Of a DNA stretch of 64,000 nucleotides, positions 26,000 through 34,554 are shown piece after piece. Source of the DNA: CAYWPG01 sp964460035 (GTDB lineage: Bacteria; Pseudomonadota; Gammaproteobacteria; Nitrococcales; AK92); NCBI GenBank assembly GCA_964460035.1, contig CAYWPG010000011.1:1-64000 (forward strand), given 5' to 3'. A model generated the notes under the pieces. That model searched no databases. It had not been told where the DNA came from and saw only the letters and a program-made list of their open reading frames with translations. Numbering within the stretch: position 1 is the first letter of the stretch; the number at the start of each line of letters is the position of its first letter. The position numbers were made by a program, and so were the translations under genes.

Positions 26000-26040
26000 G
26001 CCGGGGCGTCGGCCCAGCTCGAAGGCCCCGGCGGTTGTTT
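26000..26040 (+). terminator. rne transcription terminator
   Basis: GCCGGGGC (26000-26007) pairs with GCCCCGGC (26025-26032), followed by GGTTGTTT. It begins 17 bases after the rne stop. As rne and the phosphatase gene converge here, it may serve both. Confidence 0.65.
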
Positions 26041-26088
26041 CAACTAGCGCTCCGGATACTCGGACAGAGCCCGCTTTTCCGCAGCGTG

Positions 26089-26586
26089 CTACCCCCTGCT
26101 AAGTTCCTTGGGCTGCCCTTCGAGCACGGTACGTAGCAGCCCCTCTGCTGCGTCTTCGATCAGGTCCAACACGTACTCGAACCCCTCTGGCCCTCCGTAA
26201 TAAGGGTCGGGAACCTCACGCACGTGGAACCGCTGAGCGAAGTCCAGCATCAGGCGAACTTTGCCCTGGTGTTCGGGCGGGCATTGTCCCTGCAGGATTC
26301 GATAGTTGTCGTTATCCATGGCCAGGATCCAGTCGAAGCGCTCGAAGTCCTCGCGTTGTACCTGCCTGGCGCGCAGGTCGCTAATGTCCACGCCTCGGGC
26401 GCGGGCAGCGGCAATGGCCCGCTTATCCGGCGGCTTGCCAATATGATAATTATGGGTGCCGGCGGAATCGGTAGCGATGGAGTCCATCAGGCCCTGCTTG
26501 ACGAGCAGATGCCGAAACACCCCTTCCGCCGTCGGGGAGCGGCAAATGTTCCCCATACAGACAAACAAGACTGACTTTTTCTTCAT
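26089..26586 (-). CDS. Low-molecular-weight protein-tyrosine phosphatase
   Basis: A 165-residue LMW-PTP. The N-terminal catalytic loop C-M-G-N-I-C-R (Cys10 to Arg16) in VLFVCMGNICRSPTAEG is intact, and the general acid Asp is in REVPDPYYGGPEGFE. These cytoplasmic enzymes dephosphorylate tyrosine kinases and sugar enzymes in exopolysaccharide export, or act as arsenate reductases; the Y-Y after DP fits the phosphatase type. In Pseudomonas the gene follows kdsB directly; here a 466-base gap separates them, so it may have its own promoter. It converges with rne. Confidence 0.92.
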   Translation of the reverse strand: MKKKSVLFVCMGNICRSPTAEGVFRHLLVKQGLMDSIATDSAGTHNYHIGKPPDKRAIAAARARGVDISDLRARQVQREDFERFDWILAMDNDNYRILQGQCPPEHQGKVRLMLDFAQRFHVREVPDPYYGGPEGFEYVLDLIEDAAEGLLRTVLEGQPKELSRG

Positions 26587-27052
26587 TTACATCAACGAGC
26601 TCTTGGTTATTTCCAAATCCCCGCGAGCGCCCGACAAGTGCCTGGTACGGCGCACAGGATGGGTTGGTTACTGATCGGAAAAGCAGATCCGGCACGCAGG
26701 CTGCCCGCCTCAGGCCAGACACAGATTCCGCCCTCTGGTCCGTGATCCGCCGCTCCAGCCCCGAGAGCCAGCGCTGGCTTAGGCAGACAAAGCGGCTTTT
26801 TCAAGCCAATCAGTGAGTTGTACGCAACTCCTAAGATTTTTTCCAGGCCTATTGCGCCCTTCTAAACAAATCAACCGGTTGTGCAACAATTTTAAAGGTT
26901 AATCCAGCTTGAGCGGCGCTGGTTCGCGGGATCAAGGATCCTCAGCTGGGGCGCCAGCGAACGCGAAATGCCAGGTGCTGCCGCCGGCACGGCGCTTCCC
27001 GCGGCACCCATGCTTGGCCTGAGTGCTGACAAAGGCTCTAGGACGCTGTCGG
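26587..27052. other. 466-base gap between kdsB and the phosphatase gene
   Basis: No convincing gene. The centre (about 26805-26905) is AT-rich, unlike its surroundings. A 14-bp palindrome AGCCAGCGCTGGCT (26766-26779) and a hairpin GAGTTG-tacg-CAACTC (26815-26830), followed on the plus strand by CTAAGATTTTTT, are visible. The second looks like a plus-strand terminator with no plus-strand gene before it. A short minus-strand frame (26607-26804) is not supported by any family. Confidence 0.45.
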
Positions 27053-27811
27053 CTAACGCAGATACGCTGCGGCGCGCTCCAGGTCGGCGGGAGTATCTAC
27101 ACCGGGGGGCGGTGCTTCTGCAGCGAGCCCGACATGAATCCGGGCACCGTGCCAGAGTGCGCGCAGCTGTTCCAACGACTCCACGGTTTCCAAGTCTACC
27201 GCTGCCAGAGTGGGATAGCGGCGCAGGAAGTCCGCTCTATAAGCGTAAAGCCCCAAATGGCGTAAGTATCCGGCACGCAACTTCGCTGCAGCGCCGCACT
27301 GGAAGCCATCCCTGTCCCATGGGATGGGCGCGCGGCTGAAATACAGCGCATAACCTTGATGATCCCGCACCACTTTGACGACGTTCGGATCGCACACGTC
27401 TTCATAACGGGAAAGCGGTGTAGCCAGCGTGGCGATATCGGCCTGCGGGCGTTCTACCAAGGCTGCTGCCACCTGGCGAATCAATGCCGGCGGCATCAGT
27501 GGCTCGTCGCCTTGAAGATTGACCACCACCGTAGCATCCGGGAGCTGCTCCCGCTCCGCCACTTCAGCCAGCCTATCGGTTCCGCTGGGATGATCACTGC
27601 GCGTCATGACGACGTCGGCGCCGAAGGCCTGGGCGCATGCCGCGATACGCTCATCGTCCGTCGCTACCAGTATCCGCTCTGCCCCGCTCTCCTGCGCGCG
27701 CGCATACACGTGCTCGAGCATGGGCTTGCCGGCGATGCGAGCCAGCGGTTTGCCCGGAAACCGCGTAGAGCCGTAGCGTGCTGGAATAATCACTGTGAAT
27801 GCGCCGCTCAC
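27053..27811 (-). CDS. kdsB: 3-deoxy-manno-octulosonate cytidylyltransferase
   Basis: KdsB activates KDO as CMP-KDO for lipopolysaccharide inner-core synthesis. About 252 residues: VIIPARYGSTRFPGKPLARI at the N-terminus, the VMTRSDHPSGTDRLAEV block, VVNLQGDEPLMPP, KVVRDHQGYALYFSRAPIP and the HLGLYAYRADFL segment. The start is a GTG at 27811 with GGAGG 4-5 bases upstream. It overlaps the lpxK stop by four bases (GTGA), so the frame upstream to 27925 is not used. Both genes serve lipid A/KDO synthesis. Confidence 0.95.
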   Translation of the reverse strand: MSGAFTVIIPARYGSTRFPGKPLARIAGKPMLEHVYARAQESGAERILVATDDERIAACAQAFGADVVMTRSDHPSGTDRLAEVAEREQLPDATVVVNLQGDEPLMPPALIRQVAAALVERPQADIATLATPLSRYEDVCDPNVVKVVRDHQGYALYFSRAPIPWDRDGFQCGAAAKLRAGYLRHLGLYAYRADFLRRYPTLAAVDLETVESLEQLRALWHGARIHVGLAAEAPPPGVDTPADLERAAAYLR

Positions 27812-28806
27812 GATACCTCCCCACAAATCGGATCCAGAAGCTCGCTCATACGGGCTATCGCCGCCTCCGACAGCCGCACATCGACAGGCACGTACCACTC
27901 TCTGCCGGTGGCAAAGCGCTGACATTTGACCGCGTCCTTTTCGGTCATGAGCACCGGGGCATCACCGGGAAACGCCAAATCCCAGGTGTTGTATCGGTGG
28001 TGATCTGCAAAGGCGTGGGTCTGCAGCGTGAATCCTCGCGCCCGCAAGCTGTTGAAGAAGCGCTCCGGATGTCCTATACCCGCCACGGCATGCACAAGCG
28101 GCTCGAAGCCGCTTGGAGCGAGTTCGCGGCGTTCGCCGGTAGCGAGGTTCACTGCCTCATCCGCGATCAGATCGAAGAAAAATGGCGTAAGCGCCGAACC
28201 GCCACCGTTGGCGAGCACTATGTCGACTTCCCCCAGTCTTGCGGGGGGCTCGCGCAACGGTCCGGCAGGCAGCAGGCGGCCATTGCCTAGCCCGCGGGCA
28301 GCGTCGACGACTACCAGTTCCAGCGTGCGCGGCAGGCGGTAATGCTGTAGCCCGTCATCGCTGACGATGACATTGCAGTCGCTGTTATCGAGCAGATACC
28401 GGGCCGCAGCGAGCCGGTCCGGCCCGGCGACCACGGGCCGCCCGGTGCGCCGGGCTAGCAGCACGGTCTCGTCGCCGACCTCGGCAGGATCGCTATGCGC
28501 CGTTACCCGCTGGGGCCATTGGCGGGCACGCCCCCGGTAGCCGCGCGACACTATGCCAGGACGCATGCCCCGCCGCTCCAGCTCTGCCGTCAACCAGGCG
28601 ACTACCGGGGTTTTTCCGGTGCCGCCGACGAAGATGTTGCCTACAACCACTACCGGACAGGGCAGCGCTGTAGAAGCGGCCGATTCTACCAGCCGCCGGC
28701 GGCGCCGCTGGCAGACGGCGCCATAAAGCCACGCCAACGGCAGCAACGCCGTGCTAAGCGCGCCCCGCTCCAGCCAAAACGACGGGAACGCCGCCACGCG
28801 GATCAC
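27808..28806 (-). CDS. lpxK: Tetraacyldisaccharide 4'-kinase
   Basis: LpxK phosphorylates the 4' position of the lipid A precursor at the inner membrane. A 332-residue protein with an N-terminal hydrophobic region that sits on the membrane, the P-loop VGNIFVGGTGKTPVVAWL at about residues 55-72, and GIVSRGYRGRA, VSDDGLQHYRL and DHHRYN motifs. The start is a GTG at 28806 overlapping the msbA stop (GTGA); a second GTG lies three codons further in. The order msbA-lpxK is that of E. coli. A Trm112-like gene that follows lpxK in Pseudomonas is absent here. Confidence 0.94.
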   Translation of the reverse strand: MIRVAAFPSFWLERGALSTALLPLAWLYGAVCQRRRRRLVESAASTALPCPVVVVGNIFVGGTGKTPVVAWLTAELERRGMRPGIVSRGYRGRARQWPQRVTAHSDPAEVGDETVLLARRTGRPVVAGPDRLAAARYLLDNSDCNVIVSDDGLQHYRLPRTLELVVVDAARGLGNGRLLPAGPLREPPARLGEVDIVLANGGGSALTPFFFDLIADEAVNLATGERRELAPSGFEPLVHAVAGIGHPERFFNSLRARGFTLQTHAFADHHRYNTWDLAFPGDAPVLMTEKDAVKCQRFATGREWYVPVDVRLSEAAIARMSELLDPICGEVS

Positions 28807-30593
28807 CCCCCGTTACCGAGCGCCACGGTCTCTTGCTTGCCGAACTGCAAACGATGCAACGCGGCATACGCGCCGTCTCGCCTAAGCAACTCCTCGTGGC
28901 GCCCGCATTCGACTATTCTGCCGTTGTCGAGCACCACGATCCGATCAGCGTTTTCTATGGTCGACAAGCGGTGGGCGATGACCAAGGTAGTACGGCCACG
29001 CATCAGCACCTCTAACGCCGCTTGAATCTGCTTCTCGGACTCGGAGTCCAATGCCGAAGTGGCCTCGTCCAGGATCAGGATCGGCGCATCCTTGAGCAGA
29101 GCACGGGCAATAGCGATTCGTTGGCGCTGACCGCCGGAGAGAAGTACGCCATTCTCGCCTACACGCGTCTGCAGGCCTTCTGGCAACCTTTCGATGAACT
29201 CCAGGGCATGGGCCATACGCGCCGCCTCCCGGATCGCCTCTTCGCTGACCTTGTCCTGAGCGCCATAGGCGATGTTGGCGGCGATGGTATCGTTGAAGAG
29301 CACCACCTGTTGCCCCACCAGCGAAATCTGCCGCCGCAGATCCGCCAGCGAGTACTCGCGAATCGGGTGTCCGTCGAGCAGGATCTCGCCCTGCGTCACC
29401 TCGTAGAAGCGCGGCAGCAAGCTCACCAGCGTCGACTTGCCGCTGCCCGAGCGGCCCACGAACGCCACCGTCTCCCCGCTGGCTATATTCAGATCTATCC
29501 CGTGCAGTACAGGTCCCTTGTCTTCGTTGTACGCAAAGGTGACGTTGCGGTACTCGATCACGCCCTTGGCGCGTCCTAGCGGACGCTCGCCAGTGTCCTC
29601 CTCCACCGGCGCGTCGATCAGCGAGAAAACGCTCTGTCCGGCTGTGATCCCCCGCTGCAACTGCGCGTTCACATCCGTCAAGTGCTTGAGCGCAGGCAGC
29701 AACAGCAAAATCGTAGCTATGAAGGACACGAAAATGCCTGGCGTAATCCGCTCGACGATGGCATCGGAAGTGGTCAGGAACACCACCACCGATAGCGCCG
29801 CAGCAACCAGGAACTGAACGATAGGCGCACTGCCTTCCTTGGTGGCAACGAACTTCATGTACTGCTTATGGTTGCGCGCGTTGGCCTTCTCGAAGCGCTG
29901 GGCTTCGAAGTCCTGAGCACCGAAGGTCTTCACCACCGTATGGCCTTCGATCCCTTCCTGGGCAATCGTGGCCACATCCCCGACCGAGCGCTGAATCTGA
30001 CGGCTGAAGCGACGGAAACGCTTGGTGATATAGCTGATCACCAGCGCCATCACCGGCCCTATGACCAGGAAAATGGTTGCCAGCCACGGGCTGAGATAGA
30101 ACATGTATATCAGCAGGCCTATCACCGTCAGCCCGTCGCGCACCAGTATGGTTACCGCATTGGTAGCCGCGTTCGATATCTGCTCCACGTCATAGGTAAG
30201 CTTCGAGAGCAGCATCCCCGACGAGTTGTGATCGTAAAAGGCAGTGGGCATCCGCAGCAGCCTATCGAACATCTGCGTGCGTATGCGCCGAATCATATTG
30301 CGGCCTATCCACGCCATAGTGAACTGCGACAGGAACGCCGCTGCCCCGCGCACCAGGAAAAGTCCGGCAATCGCGAAGGGAACCCAGCGCACGGTGACGG
30401 GATCGCGCTCGATGAAGCTGCCATCGATCATCGGCTGCATGACAGCCGCAAACGCTGTGGCCGCGGCGGCCACCACCGCCATCGCAGCCACCGCCGCGAT
30501 GGCCTGCTTCCAATAGGGAGCAACATAACTGAGCAGACGCAGGTAGACGGTCAGCCCCCTGCTCTCCTCGCGCAACTGATAAGCTTTACTCAT
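28803..30593 (-). CDS. msbA: Lipid A export ATP-binding/permease protein MsbA
   Basis: A 596-residue ABC half-transporter that flips lipid A-core across the inner membrane. Six transmembrane helices in the first 320 residues, then one ABC domain: Walker A in FVGRSGSGKSTLVSLLPR, signature LLSGGQRQRIAIARAL, Walker B LILDEATSALDSES, H-loop IAHRLSTI. The GSFIERDP loop between the first two helices is typical of MsbA. The start overlaps the exbD end by 8 bases. Its place within an exbB-exbD-msbA-lpxK-kdsB run supports an LPS role rather than drug export. Confidence 0.94.
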   Translation of the reverse strand: MSKAYQLREESRGLTVYLRLLSYVAPYWKQAIAAVAAMAVVAAAATAFAAVMQPMIDGSFIERDPVTVRWVPFAIAGLFLVRGAAAFLSQFTMAWIGRNMIRRIRTQMFDRLLRMPTAFYDHNSSGMLLSKLTYDVEQISNAATNAVTILVRDGLTVIGLLIYMFYLSPWLATIFLVIGPVMALVISYITKRFRRFSRQIQRSVGDVATIAQEGIEGHTVVKTFGAQDFEAQRFEKANARNHKQYMKFVATKEGSAPIVQFLVAAALSVVVFLTTSDAIVERITPGIFVSFIATILLLLPALKHLTDVNAQLQRGITAGQSVFSLIDAPVEEDTGERPLGRAKGVIEYRNVTFAYNEDKGPVLHGIDLNIASGETVAFVGRSGSGKSTLVSLLPRFYEVTQGEILLDGHPIREYSLADLRRQISLVGQQVVLFNDTIAANIAYGAQDKVSEEAIREAARMAHALEFIERLPEGLQTRVGENGVLLSGGQRQRIAIARALLKDAPILILDEATSALDSESEKQIQAALEVLMRGRTTLVIAHRLSTIENADRIVVLDNGRIVECGRHEELLRRDGAYAALHRLQFGKQETVALGNGG

Positions 30594-31002
30594 GTGATTC
30601 GGGTACCGTCGCTATGGCGATATTGCTGATACCTACCTGTCCGGCCGCATCCAATGCCGTGACCACCGCCTGGTGCGGGGTAGCTCCATCGGCACGGATT
30701 ACCAGCCTGACAGGCCCCTCGTCGAGCAGGCCCTGAAAGGCCAGCACGAGGGTACGCGACTGCCGGTTGACCAGCGGACGGCCAGCAAGGAAGTAATCGC
30801 CGCGAGCGTCAATTACCAGCTCTACGGACTCGGCTGGCACCGCACTCGGTTCGGGACTTGCTTCCGGCAGATTGACGGCGAGATTGCCTTCCTGAATGAA
30901 CGTGGTGGTAACCATAAAAAAGATAAGCATCAGGAAGACCACATCGATCAACGGGGTGAGGTTGATCTCAGGCTCTTCCTGCTGGCGTACGCGCAGCTTC
31001 AC
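30586..31002 (-). CDS. ExbD/TolR family protein
   Basis: A 138-residue inner-membrane protein with one N-terminal transmembrane helix. The signature is EEPEINLTPLIDVVFLMLIF with the proton-conducting Asp, followed by a periplasmic domain. ExbD/TolR work with ExbB/TolQ to harness proton flow for outer-membrane energisation. Its start overlaps the exbB-like stop (ATGA). No TonB or TolA gene is in the window, so this is the pair that travels with comEC and lpxK in gammaproteobacteria, of uncertain partner. Confidence 0.92.
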   Translation of the reverse strand: MKLRVRQQEEPEINLTPLIDVVFLMLIFFMVTTTFIQEGNLAVNLPEASPEPSAVPAESVELVIDARGDYFLAGRPLVNRQSRTLVLAFQGLLDEGPVRLVIRADGATPHQAVVTALDAAGQVGISNIAIATVPESHE

Positions 31003-31646
31003 TCCGATGTCTCCACCGCGGCTTCACGGGCTCTGCTCTTATCGCGCTGGCCATGTACCGCGTCGACCAGCTTGAGCGCCTCCTGCTCCATTTCCACCAC
31101 CAGGCCATCGATGTGCCGGCGGAAGTAGCGGTACGCAATGAGTGCAGGAATAGCCACCATAAGACCGGCTGCCGTGGTTATCAGCGCCTCGGAAATGCCG
31201 CCCGCCAGCGCGCCGGTATTGCCCAGGCCTTGCATTTGGATGGCGCCGAACACCTTGATCATGCCCAACACCGTCCCGAGCAAGCCCAGCAATGGCGAAA
31301 TCGCGGCTATGGTCCCCAACGGATTGAGGAAGCGCTCGAGTTTGTGCACTTCATGCCGTCCAGTATCCTCGATGCTCTCGATCATGACGGCGCGATCATG
31401 ATGCATGTTCGCGAGTCCCGCTGCGAGGATCCGCCCCAGCGGGGAGCCTGCACGCAGTTGCTGTAATTGCGCGCTGTCCAGCTTGCGCTTTTTCAGTAGT
31501 GTCCAAACCTGGGCCACCAGATGCCGGGGGATGATGCGATCGCGCCGCAATGTCCATAGGCGTTCGCCGATAATCCCCATCGCGATGATGGAGCAAAGAA
31601 TGATCGGCAGCATCAACCAGCCGCCGGCCTTGACGAGTTCGAACAC
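30999..31646 (-). CDS. ExbB/TolQ/MotA family proton channel
   Basis: About 215 residues, three transmembrane helices: one near the N-terminus (AGGWLMLPIILCSIIAMGI) and two after the cytoplasmic stretch (LGTIAAISPLLGLLGTVLGM and ALITTAAGLMVAIPALIAYR), the usual ExbB/TolQ layout. The frame opens upstream at 31673, but a strong GGAGAGGGGG element immediately precedes a GTG at 31646 that gives VFELVKAGGWLMLP, so I use that start. It forms the proton channel with the ExbD-like protein encoded four bases inside its stop. Confidence 0.92.
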   Translation of the reverse strand: MFELVKAGGWLMLPIILCSIIAMGIIGERLWTLRRDRIIPRHLVAQVWTLLKKRKLDSAQLQQLRAGSPLGRILAAGLANMHHDRAVMIESIEDTGRHEVHKLERFLNPLGTIAAISPLLGLLGTVLGMIKVFGAIQMQGLGNTGALAGGISEALITTAAGLMVAIPALIAYRYFRRHIDGLVVEMEQEALKLVDAVHGQRDKSRAREAAVETSE

Positions 31647-31901
31647 TACCCCCTCTCCTCTCCCGGTCATCATGTCCGGTCAATCGCGATCGCGCGATGA
31701 TACTGGATTTGCCGCAATAACCGAACCCGTTAGATCATGAGCGAGTGCTGAAACATGTGCACCGCGCTCTTTATTCATTCGGCCTTGCGTAGCAAGCACT
31801 AAGGCACGCCCCGCCACAATTGAACACGCGGTTACGCCGCAGGATCGTAGCGTCTTGCGAACCGCGACAGCGCGTGCGACACCCATGCGCTTATCAGCAG
31901 T

Positions 31902-33848
31902 TTAGTCGTCGTGGTAGTAGCGGCGAGCAACCGGCAGTGTCACCACCCGGATACCCTCCGGGCCGATTTCCAGACGTTGGCGAGGGTCCAAGCGGAACGC
32001 GCTCGCGCTCACTGCCGGTGGCGGCTGGACCAGGCTGAATACTTGTGGCGCCAGGGTCAGAAAATGGGCGAACGAGTCCGGCCGCAGCGAACCACCGCTG
32101 ACCACTACCGCCTGCACCGGCTCCGGTAACGGCGCGACAAGCGCTTCTAGCGCATACGCCGGACCCATCAGTACATTGATCTTGCCAGTGGAGAGCAGCA
32201 GCGTGCAGTAGGATCCCAAGCGCCGAATCCGCAAACCGTCGCGACTCTCTTCAGCGCACGTCTCCGACGCGTGTGTCGCCGCACCTGCCGGCACGATGCC
32301 CGAACGGGTCTGCAGCTGCAATTCGCGCTGGCTGGCCTGCACCCAGGCGTGCGCTTCGGCCGGCCGGTCCGCGGGCATCAACAGCAGCGGAGCCAACAGC
32401 GGCACGGCGAGCAGGCGTCCGGGAACCCCCCGCGGTGCCAACAGCAGCAATGCCCCTGCTGTAGCGCAGAACAGCGCCCACAATGGATAAGCGGAGACGC
32501 CCACCTCCAGAGAGAACGGCGCCATCCACTCCAGCAAGTACAGCACCAGCTTCAATACTACGCTGGCGCCCCAAAGTATCCAGGCCCCCAGAGGCTCTAG
32601 CACGTACAGCAGCGCCGTACCCAGCAACGCAGCCGGTACCACCACCGACGCGACCGCGGGAATCGCGACGAAGTTGGCAAGCGGCGAGCTCAGGGGCAGC
32701 TGCCTGAACCAAAGAATCAACAGCGGCAGCAAGGCGATGCTGATCACTAACTGTATACGCAAGCCGCTGCGCCAGCGCGGCTCGGGCGCATAGCCATTGG
32801 CGGTGACGAGAATAGCTGCCACCGCGCAAAAGGAGAGCCAGAAGCCGCCGCTCAGCGGGGCTGCCGGATCCCACGCCAGCACGGCAGCCAAGGCGAGCAG
32901 CAGCGCCTGCCACGGGTGTATGAAGCGGCGCCTAAGCAGCGCGATGCATACCACGGCCAGCATGATCACCGCACGCTGCGTCGGCAACGCAAAGCCTGCC
33001 AGGGCGGCGTAACTTACGCCGGCCGTCATTCCCGCCAACGCACCGGCCACCTGCGCGGGCACACGGCGGCATAAGGCCGGGACGTAGCGCCAGGCGCGAC
33101 CGATGAGCAGCATTCCCAAACCTGCCAGCATGCCCACATGAAGCCCGGATATTGCCAGCAGATGGCCCGTCCCCGTGACGCTGAACACGTGCCAGCTCTG
33201 GGCGTCGATGTACTGCCTGTCGCCTACCACCAGCCCGATGAGCAAGCCTGCATAGCGTGGATCGTCGACTTGCTCCAGAATTCTGCTCCCTATCGCGCTG
33301 CGCAGCCGCGCCAGATTCCACCGCTGCCCCAGCCGCTCGGCATCGCCCGGCAGGACAGTTCCCGCCGCGTGTATCCTGTACAGGTACCGCCACCGCTGCT
33401 CATCGTACTCGGGAGTCGGCGGGGTCGAAGCCCGCAGCCGCACGCGCAATCGCCAGATCTCTCCGGCCTCTACTCGCGGATAACGCCCGTACCAATGGAG
33501 CAGGATGCGTTCGGGCCAGGCAGCTCCAGGCAAGGGCTGCTCAACGGCATGCACCTTGAACACGAAACGCACCCTTCTCATATCTTCCTCTGGAATGGAG
33601 ACCACCTGTCCCGTCATCGCCAGCTCTGTGCCTTCCAGATCGTCAGCGCGGTGGTTTAGCGCCATATGGGCATAAACGGCGGCCCAGAGTAGGCCGATGG
33701 CGAAAGCGCCGACGGCGCGTGCCGGTTGGCCGAAAAGTACGAGTAGCGCGGCGGGCGCCGCCAATGCGAGCGTAAGAACAGACGGCAGTGTCGGCGCAAA
33801 TTGAAACGCAACGACTCCAGCCGCGAACAGCAGTAACGTGCTCTGCAT
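31902..33848 (-). CDS. comEC: ComEC/Rec2 family DNA-uptake protein with degenerate C-terminal domain
   Basis: ComEC forms the inner-membrane channel for single-stranded DNA during natural transformation. The 648-residue protein has an N-terminal DUF4131-like region, then the competence domain with GLVVGDRQYIDAQSWHVFSV and GTGHLLAISGLHVGMLAGLG and many transmembrane helices. The C-terminal part from about residue 495 lies where other ComECs carry a metallo-beta-lactamase-like nuclease domain. Here I find neither the DVGQG start nor the HxHxDH metal motif, and the protein is 100 or more residues shorter. It begins 112 bases from the divergent DUF2062 gene. Confidence 0.88.
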   Translation of the reverse strand: MQSTLLLFAAGVVAFQFAPTLPSVLTLALAAPAALLVLFGQPARAVGAFAIGLLWAAVYAHMALNHRADDLEGTELAMTGQVVSIPEEDMRRVRFVFKVHAVEQPLPGAAWPERILLHWYGRYPRVEAGEIWRLRVRLRASTPPTPEYDEQRWRYLYRIHAAGTVLPGDAERLGQRWNLARLRSAIGSRILEQVDDPRYAGLLIGLVVGDRQYIDAQSWHVFSVTGTGHLLAISGLHVGMLAGLGMLLIGRAWRYVPALCRRVPAQVAGALAGMTAGVSYAALAGFALPTQRAVIMLAVVCIALLRRRFIHPWQALLLALAAVLAWDPAAPLSGGFWLSFCAVAAILVTANGYAPEPRWRSGLRIQLVISIALLPLLILWFRQLPLSSPLANFVAIPAVASVVVPAALLGTALLYVLEPLGAWILWGASVVLKLVLYLLEWMAPFSLEVGVSAYPLWALFCATAGALLLLAPRGVPGRLLAVPLLAPLLLMPADRPAEAHAWVQASQRELQLQTRSGIVPAGAATHASETCAEESRDGLRIRRLGSYCTLLLSTGKINVLMGPAYALEALVAPLPEPVQAVVVSGGSLRPDSFAHFLTLAPQVFSLVQPPPAVSASAFRLDPRQRLEIGPEGIRVVTLPVARRYYHDD

Positions 33849-33960
33849 CCCCTTCCCTGGCTGGCAGGCCCACCGTCGAGCAACGAAACGGACGGCGCCC
33901 CCCCTACCTTATTCGTCTAGAATTCGATACCCTACCCGCGCCCCAGCGCTGGGAATTCGT

Positions 33961-34554
33961 ATGCCACGCAAATTTCTGAAACGTTATCTGCCCGATCCCG
34001 CAGAGTTGCGCAAACGCCGCGGTTTGCGTTTTCTGGGAAAAGTGCTGGACGACCCTTTCCTGCTACACCTGAACCGTCGTTCAGTCGCTGGGGGCACAGC
34101 CCTGGGTGTTTTTGTCGCGCTGATCCCGCTGCCGTTCCAAATGATCATAGCCGCTGCCCTGGCTATGTGGTTGCGGGTGAATCTGCTAATCGCGGTGGTT
34201 GCGGTTTGGATCACCAACCCGTTGACAATGCCGCCCGTCTTGTTCTTTTGCTACCGGCTAGGCATGCGGCTGATGGGGCGGCCGGTGCGCGACCATCAGT
34301 TTACTCCCAGTCTGGAGTGGTTCTGGTCGGAGCTGGCCTTTATTTGGAAGCCCTTGTATCTGGGCTCGTTCGTAGTGGCAATCGTCGCCGCTGCCGCAAG
34401 CTTCTTGGCCGTGCGCCTGTTGTGGCGCATCCACATCATACGCGCCCACAGACGGCGGCGCGTCCGAGCCCGGCTGCGCAAGCCATCGAAACCCGCATCC
34501 GACGAGTTCGTGGCTTCGCCCACGGCCGAGTCGGACGTAAAGAAGAAACTATAA
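33961..34554 (+). CDS. DUF2062 domain membrane protein
   Basis: About 197 residues, an uncharacterised DUF2062 protein common in proteobacteria. RSVAGGTALGVFVALIPLPF near residue 40 is the family signature, followed by ITNPLTMPPVLFFCYRLG; two or three transmembrane segments and a basic C-terminal tail. GGGA sits 6 bases before the ATG at 33961, where family members usually begin (MPRKFLKRYLP). It is next to comEC in Pseudomonas also. Its last bases overlap the convergent lolD stop by 6 bases. Confidence 0.88.
   Translation: MPRKFLKRYLPDPAELRKRRGLRFLGKVLDDPFLLHLNRRSVAGGTALGVFVALIPLPFQMIIAAALAMWLRVNLLIAVVAVWITNPLTMPPVLFFCYRLGMRLMGRPVRDHQFTPSLEWFWSELAFIWKPLYLGSFVVAIVAAAASFLAVRLLWRIHIIRAHRRRRVRARLRKPSKPASDEFVASPTAESDVKKKL

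Noticed and set aside
26607..26804. 65-residue minus-strand frame in the kdsB-ptp gap
   Set aside because: No ribosome-binding site, no recognisable domain; left as gap.
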